Assembly: GCF_043290135.1 (NCBI RefSeq)
Contig: NC_134710.1
Span: forward strand, 7,205,821-7,269,820
DNA: 64,000 nt
DNA from: Rhipicephalus microplus
Lineage: Eukaryota; Arthropoda; Arachnida; Ixodida; Ixodidae
Reading direction: 5' to 3'
Positions within the stretch are counted from its first letter, which is position 1; each line of letters starts with the position of its first letter. This document shows positions 58,031-64,000 of this stretch, in pieces. Under the pieces are notes generated by a model. It saw only the letters and a program-made list of their open reading frames with translations. It made no database searches and was not told the DNA's origin. A program made the translations under genes and the position numbers.

Positions 58031-59599
58031 GGCTTGATTGCCCGCGGCAAAAAACATTTTTGTTTTGACCATTCTCCAATCTCTGTTACGATCAGACCGT
58101 AGTGAGTTTGCTCTCGTCTGCTACAACGCTGCTAGAGAGGCTAACTCCGCCATAAAGAACACCACATTTGCTACGTCTTGAACGGCACGCAGCATTGCCA
58201 AGCATTGATTTTGCCGCCATACTCACTGACTCTTCAGTAGCATTAGTCTCGTATCTATAATTAACATTTTTTAAAACCAATACTAAATAGTTACCTACCT
58301 AATAATACAAATACTGCACAATAAAAAAGTTTTGCTATTATTTACAGGTAAAAGCGTAAGAAATAGCAGTCTTATCTAATGTATAAATTATTATGACGTC
58401 TTAGCGCCATAGTTTAGTACAACACATGTTGTGGTTTGTCGTCCCTTGTCTGTTTTTGCATTTGTATGTTTCGTGCATTAGTTGCAAGTTTCCTCTGGAA
58501 TATGCCTGACATGAGCATGTAATAGTTTATTTTTGGGTCAGTTTCATCTGTGGAAAGTGTAACAAGTGAATATTAGCCTATTTGAGCTTTTTTGGGGGCT
58601 AGGTTATGCGGTGCCTTGATTTCGTGAGTTCAAATAGAGGCCCACCGTGTATCTTAGCAATCGATCTTCGATGCAAGTAAGTTGCATATTTATTTCAAGT
58701 ATAAGTAAATGCTGCACATCCCAAATGCTTCTGTGCTTTATTAAGCTCACTGTGGTTGTACATTGGTGTTTGTGATGTTAATGAATTTGCATATGCATGC
58801 CAGTTGCTGTAAGTAAGCCATGTTTCTTTGTCTCCTTGTAACGAAGTATTAACACACTGCTTAATTATAGTTTTTTCAGTGAACTAATGGGGCTGTAGAA
58901 ATGTAAAAGTTATTCGCTTGATATGTACGTCATTACACGCACTGCTTCCCGAGAATGGATATTAGGTAGCATTTTTTAAAGATTGATATCTGCAGTCATG
59001 ATCTGCATCGACAACGAAATCTTTTATTTTGTTATAAAGTGCCTGCATCACTTGGCTGCCCTCGACAATACAGACATCTGTGGTGTGGATCAAGGTCTCT
59101 TGTGGATTTTCATCCGGAACAGTTCGAGCGGGAGCTAAAGCTGGCAGATTACCCTTTTCAAGTGTAAATAAATTTTTAATAAGATGTAATACATCAATGT
59201 TTTTGTGTTATGGGTGTATTTAACAAACTTTTGAAAAGCATCCCCTTTAGAACTACATGCTCTTGAAGGAAACAAACTTAATCTGCTCATTGGTACTACT
59301 GAAACTCGTATTACTAACTCACAATACTAAGTATTATGAAAATGGAACGTGACGATTGTTCAGCTGTAAAGGAACTAACTTCCAGTTAGAAACAGGCTGT
59401 ATCTGTTCAGCTGTGAAGGGACTAACTTGCAGTTAGAAACCAGTCTGTTCTAACTTTCAGTTAGAATAGGCCGGTTTGAGCTGCAATAAAGCTTGCAGCT
59501 GACAATATGCAGCTCGAATTAGGCTTATTGCCTGCTTTGTTGCTGGAGGTGTGCTCCATGTCGGCGAGTTACAAGTTGGCCGACTGCCTGCAACACTGT

Positions 59600-59790
59600 G
59601 CTGGGACCACCAGCTACTGGTTCCATCAGCTGCTGGTTCCATCGCCTGCTGGTTCCAACACCTGCTGGAACTGCCAGCTACTGGTCCTATCAGCTACTGG
59701 TACGTCCTGTCACCTGCTGGTTCCATTACCTACTGGAAATGTGCTAATAAACTAGCACTGCTGGAACCAATAGCCAACCAGCAGGGAATT
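59600..59790. repeat. right subterminal CTGCTGG/CCAGCAG array
   Basis: About ten ctgctggttcca- and cagctactggt-type units, with CCAGCAG at the end next to the terminal repeat. Confidence 0.8.
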
Positions 59791-59802
59791 TTCACCTGGG
59801 TA

Positions 59803-60164
59803 TAGTACAAAGATTTTCCTGGTCTACGTACTTCCGAGCAGTGATTCGCACTTGTGTCTTCGTTTATTGCTGTTTCGGCCTTGTTTCGACGAAAAGAATG
59901 AACCAACTTTGTGACCCGATTTGAAATGGTAAGCCTGAAGAATTTATGTGGTGAAGCGCAACTGCTGAACATTTGCTGGTTTTTGTTTTATGACAAAACA
60001 GCTTCAAGCCACGCGAATCGAAACAGAGCCAGAAGTATGAAGATCAGACAAATCTGTGTAATACACATCATTCAGATGTTTGATGAAGCACCGTGCACTG
60101 CAGCTCTCATATGACACTAGCGCAGAGTTCCCTGTTGTGTATATTTAGGAAACTCTATGACTGC
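59803..60164. other. no gene recognised
   Basis: Nothing supported. Confidence 0.4.
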
Positions 60165-61345
60165 ACTCTTTGTTTATGGGGCACTATGGTGGCAGTTGAT
60201 TTTCTGCAGATTTCTTCCAGGATGTTTGTATATGCTTCGTTGACGCCCTGATACCACAGTGTCTGCATGACTGCTGATATTTCTACTGAATCAAATGCCT
60301 TCCCGTAATCTATAAAGGCTATGTATAGTGGTTGGTTGCATTTTGAGAATTTATCTATTATCCAATTGATAGTATAAATGTGGTTGATTATTGAGTAGCC
60401 TGTTCGAAACCCTGCTTGTTTTTTGATTGATTGAATTCTGATGTTGCCCTAATTTTGTTAGAAATTATATTTGTAAATAGCTTGTACACGATAGAGAGAA
60501 AACTGACCAGCCTGTAATTCTTCAAGTCCTTGTCATCTCCTTCTTTATGTGTTAAGAGAATGTTAGCGTTTTCCAAGATTTAAGTGTCTCCCCATCAGAA
60601 GACACTTCATAAACAGTGTGGCTAGTTTTTTTAACACAATCTGTCCTCCCTCTTTCAACAGGTCTAATGTTACCTGGTCCTCACCAGCAGCTTTGCCTCT
60701 TTGCGTTCTCTATAAGCTTTTCTGTCTTTTTGTGTCATTACTGGTGGTATGTCATATGGGTTACTGCTAATTCTTATATTAAGGTCATGGTTCTCCCGGC
60801 TATTGTGCAGATCTCTGTAAAACACTTCTGCTATTTTAACTATCCTATCTATATTAATAGTTACTTTGTCTTCCTTGTTTCTTAGTGCATACATCTCATT
60901 TTTGCCTACACAAAGTTTCCTCTTGACCGCTTGGACGCTTCCTTGGGTCTTTAGAGTGGGTTCAATTTTTTCCATGTTGTACCTTCTTACATCAGATACC
61001 TTACGCTTAATAATCAACTTCGAAAAGTCTGTCAGTTCTATTTTTTCTGTTGTGATTGAAGCTTTCATGCTTTGACATTTCTTAATAGAGTTTTCCGCCT
61101 TCTGGGACAGCTTGCCAGGGTCCTGTCTAACCACCGTACTTCCAACTTCCACTGCACAATGCTCAATGACACTCATCAGATTATCATTCACTGCATCGAC
61201 GATAAAGCTGGTTTCCTCAATAAGAGCTGAGTATCCGTTCTGAAGCAAGACTCTCATTTCCTGTATTTTCTCTCTCAGTGCTAGCTCATTAATTTGATTT
61301 TCGCATATCAATTTCTGGGATGCCTTCTTCAAGTCTTCAAGCCTT
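60165..61345 (-). pseudogene. RTE-like LINE, antisense, partial reverse transcriptase
   Basis: The minus strand has a 220-codon open frame (61332-60670). It holds the linker between endonuclease and RT, with MRVLLQNGYSALIEET, KREKRLCV-type basic stretches, ALRNKEDKVTINIDRIVKIA and EVFYRDLHN. RT blocks follow in shifting frames: GEDQVTLDLLKEGGQI near 60660, ENANILLTHKEGDDKDLKNY and VYKLFTNIIS at 60576-60430, and FIDYGKAFDSVE near 60300. The ENANI-LLHKxGD and KAFDSV blocks are typical of RTE-clade LINEs. Both ends are missing. Confidence 0.82.
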
Positions 61346-61470
61346 CTTCAATTCGAGACCGTACCATGCTACGGTCACTGCAAACTTGATTTATTGCACA
61401 ATGCAATGAAGTAGAAAACGTGGTCTAGGTGCTTCTGGGAGGAATACGCTAGGCTGGGCGGCATTACATA

Positions 61471-62380
61471 CCGTATTTACTCACATAATCCTCGCACTTT
61501 TTTTGCCGGAAAACCGATGCAAAGTTGGGGGGTGCGAGAATAACGTGGAGAAAACTTTCCACGAAAATGTAGAGTGCAAAAAAGAAAACGAAGTGGCCGC
61601 GAATCGGGATTCTCACACCGGCAACTAACAGCGAGCTTTGAGAAGTACTAATTAAAACTTACCTCAGCATTAAAAGCACTGGTTCAACACAAGGCAAGAT
61701 TTATTTGAGACACTAAAAGTGCAAGCAATTAGTCGAGAATTAGAATACCATACACAAAGCTTGTGGGTGTTGCGGCCGTAGCGGTAGCATTGGTAGCGCA
61801 ACAGGAGCCCTCAAAAGATAAGCGTAGGACGTCAGTATTGGGCTGATGGCTATTTAATAGAATCATCCGCAGTTTCCTTCTGAAAAAATAAAGTTTATGA
61901 TCAATCCCAGCTTTAGGCACACAGCAGGCCCAACGCGTCTTGGTGGCTTTCAGCTGCTGTCACCAGTAGCGAACACAAAATTCGTAGACTCCAAAGGGCC
62001 TACCGCCAGCCCTGTTGTCAATGTTTAGTGCATGATCTATCACTTTCAACTTGAAAGCAGCCATGTAGCTTCAGTATCGCCCCATAACGTGACAAAATTA
62101 CCAACACAACATACAAAACACGCCGCAACACGCACTTGCCACTTTGGCTTGGCTTGGATTGGATTGAATCTCCGTGCAGTAATAGTTTGCTTGATGCTTA
62201 AGAGATGGTGCCAGATGACGTGCGCTATTATCATCAGTGGCTGTAATGAGCAAACAACATTATTGTGGCAGTTTTTGGGGGTGCGATAATTACTCGAGGA
62301 AAAAAAGAAATCGTAGTTTGTTGGGCGATGTGGGGGGTGCGAGAATTATGCGAGTGCGAGGATCAAGCGAGTAAATATGG
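61471..62380. mobile_element. pogo-type MITE, 910 bp
   Basis: The left end ccgtatttactcacataatc and the complement of the right end, ccatatttactcgcttgatc, are inverted repeats continuing with cctcgcac. TA flanks both ends (61469-61470 and 62381-62382). The interior matches 1-345 of the window. The first bases resemble the ends of the transposon at 54991, so a related transposase may have moved it. Confidence 0.82.
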
Positions 62381-63191
62381 TAAATGAAAGCTGTCGTGTC
62401 GACTTCTCAGCAGGCAACTATCTTCAGCGTACACTACTTATTCAAGCTCAAAACAAAAAGGTTCTTTACCCACCCTTCCCCCGAGTCGCCGTCACCACAG
62501 TGCCATATTTCTGTTAAAGCGAGCAAAACTTGCAGTGAGCAAACCACCGTCCTCGCTGCTCAGTGAAGATACCTACTTGGTTGTGTTTGTGTGCAAGCCT
62601 TCCATGTTTGAAAATGTTATTGATGGTATGTCTTAAAGCAAGACTGAACTGAGCACTTCTAAAACAACTAAATTGCCCTCTCAGACAAAGAGGTTGTATT
62701 TTTATCAGGTTGATCAAAAGTGCAAGGAGCGTGGTTTTTTATGATGTTGATATTTTATTATCTCCGACTATCACTTTTATTTCTTCTTTTTTCATTCCTC
62801 TGCATTGGTATATAAGCATGGTTTGAAGCATAAACTTTTGTTGAAAGTCAGAGCTCTGTATGGGCTTTTCTTTGCCTGGTTTCTCGTTTTTGCACTGTTT
62901 CCATCCAACAAGATGCAAAATTTCTGTGTCAATACTCCAATACTCCTTAAACGACAGTGCGACCAGAGTCTGTGAACCGGTCTCTTCATAGAGAACTCTC
63001 TTTTCTGTGAACCCTTTCAAGCCCATAGCATATTGCAGGATTATGCCCATAAATAGCGCACACCATTCCCCACTGCATTTGCTGGGAGATGAGGTACAAT
63101 AAGGAATTACCGGATGTACTGCAGCCTATAGCATTTTGCCTTTCAAATGTATGGACCCAATACTGCCCTATAGTGGGAAAAAATTCACCTT

Positions 63192-63257
63192 AACGGTTTT
63201 CATGCAAGCACAAGGTGTTTATCTTTTTTATCTCCATATGCTTGCGTGAAAACCGTT
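63192..63257. repeat. 19-bp inverted repeat (hairpin)
   Basis: Arms aacggttttcatgcaagca (63192-63210) and 63239-63257 are complementary at 18 of 19 positions, with a loop of 28 bases. Confidence 0.6.
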
Positions 63258-63496
63258 AGTCAATTCAAATATAATTGTGACTTCATTCCATACGAAGTAC
63301 CAGTCAATATCGTCCTTGTATACAAGATGCTGTTTATTGATAAGAACATAAAAGTCAGAATCTCCAATGTCATCACTGTCAGCATTAATAGTCGTGTTTG
63401 CACCATTTGTGAATCTGCAGCAATGAGCAAGCCATGTTGCACGATTCACCACCACCTAACAACACACGAAAGAATATAAAATATAAAGACACTTAC

Positions 63497-63548
63497 GGAA
63501 TCCCAATCCTTTGACGAACAACAAAAGGCTTTGGGCAAGCTTCTCAGG
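63497..63548 (-). other. candidate small exon on the minus strand
   Basis: The minus strand shows ttttatttcag, then 52 bases, then gtaagt, both perfect splice consensus sites. One frame reads PEKLAQSLLLFVKGLGF. No partner exon or family is recognised, so it is kept as a weak candidate. Confidence 0.25.
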
Positions 63549-64000
63549 CTGAAATAAAAAGTGAAAACATAATGCCACATGAGGTACTCCTACTAATACA
63601 GTGTCTACGCAACATAAAATAATCATAGATATGAATACGTCAAAGGCTCGAATGCTGCAGCATATGCTTACAAATATTACTCCTTTACATCCGGATTTTG
63701 GTATTTTGTCCTTTAATGTAAGGATGGATAGTAAATGACAACAGAAATAACAGTATGAACGGAAAAGCAGCTGGTAATGTGCAGCAGTATAAAAAAACGA
63801 ACTACAGAAACAGAAAATAAATGTCTGCTAGCTCATTTAATGAAAGCCATTTGAATCGAATCAGCCCACTGTTTAAGAATGTCAAACGATTCCACTCACT
63901 CAACTCCAATTGAATGATTCATTAACATCAACGTTTATTATAGGTCTTTTTTGCAGAGTAGTGCACTTCTTATTGCTCTGAATGAGCTCGATGGTCGCTT

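Larger units (their letters stand above)
57659..59800. mobile_element. non-autonomous DNA transposon with subterminal CTGCTGG arrays
   Basis: The left end ccaggttgaaaattgcctgc is complementary to the right end (gcagggaattttcacctggg), with one base missing. Inside the left end (57680-58030) and the right end (59600-59790) are dense irregular repeats of ctgctggtt and its complement, often as ctgctggttc-agcag palindromes. The interior (58040-59480) is AT-rich and non-coding. It holds a tandem repeat of about 50 bases around 'aactaacttgcagttagaaa' at 59370-59465. The TA bordering each end suggests a TA target duplication, but this is not certain. Confidence 0.75.
62383..64000. other. no gene established; weak minus-strand signals
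   Basis: A minus-strand frame at 63050-62739 (starting MGIILQYAMGLKGF) has plausible composition but no domain that I recognise. See also the candidate exon at 63497 and the hairpin at 63192. Confidence 0.3.

Overview
The window looks like repeat-rich nuclear DNA of a hard tick (Ixodidae). The clearest host gene is the 3' end of PUF60/half pint, split by a 5.9 kb intron. A tRNA-derived SINE with an ATCAATC-type 3' end, resembling the Ruka family I recall from ixodid ticks, occurs at least nine times. All other recognisable coding sequence belongs to transposable elements, except a degenerate THAP-domain gene and an unassigned minus-strand gene tail. No bacterial or organellar genes, rRNA or functional tRNA genes were seen.

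Layout. 0-12 kb: MITEs and an old repeat (repeat X), then PUF60 exons at 5728-5917 and 11846-11955; the intron between holds a second repeat X copy, a LINE relic and four SINEs. 12-22 kb: mostly unassigned, with two copies of a repeat with inverted ends (repeat Y), a LINE 3' end that starts at a 44-bp perfect palindrome, and a spliced THAP pseudogene. 22-30.6 kb: retroelement units separated by (TA)n tracts. These are two SINEs tail to tail, an unassigned unit ending in a hammerhead-like motif, a nearly full Penelope-like element (PLE, 24477-29920), and a 549-bp palindrome carrying two hammerhead ribozymes head to head. The PLE has inverted and direct pLTRs, an SGNH/GDSL hydrolase-like ORF, a reverse transcriptase and a GIY-YIG endonuclease. 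30.6-36.7 kb: a decayed Ty3/gypsy element (A), whose pol is split by an antisense, internally deleted gypsy element (B) with an exact 5-bp target duplication.

37-50 kb: LINE ORF1 and RT relics, AAT/GATA microsatellites, SINEs and a mosaic repeat (repeat Z). 52.8-54 kb: a probable minus-strand host gene 3' end. 54.99-57.16 kb: a complete pogo/Tigger element with terminal inverted repeats, TA duplications and one in-frame stop. 57.66-59.80 kb: a non-autonomous DNA transposon with subterminal CTGCTGG/CCAGCAG arrays. 60.2-61.3 kb: an antisense RTE-like LINE. 61.47-62.38 kb: a pogo-type MITE. The last 1.6 kb is unassigned.

The item most worth follow-up is the PLE: its SGNH-like domain keeps all four signature residues and sits between the 5' pLTR and the RT. 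The neighbouring hammerhead-bearing palindrome comes next. All calls come from reading the sequence and its translations; no database search was possible.
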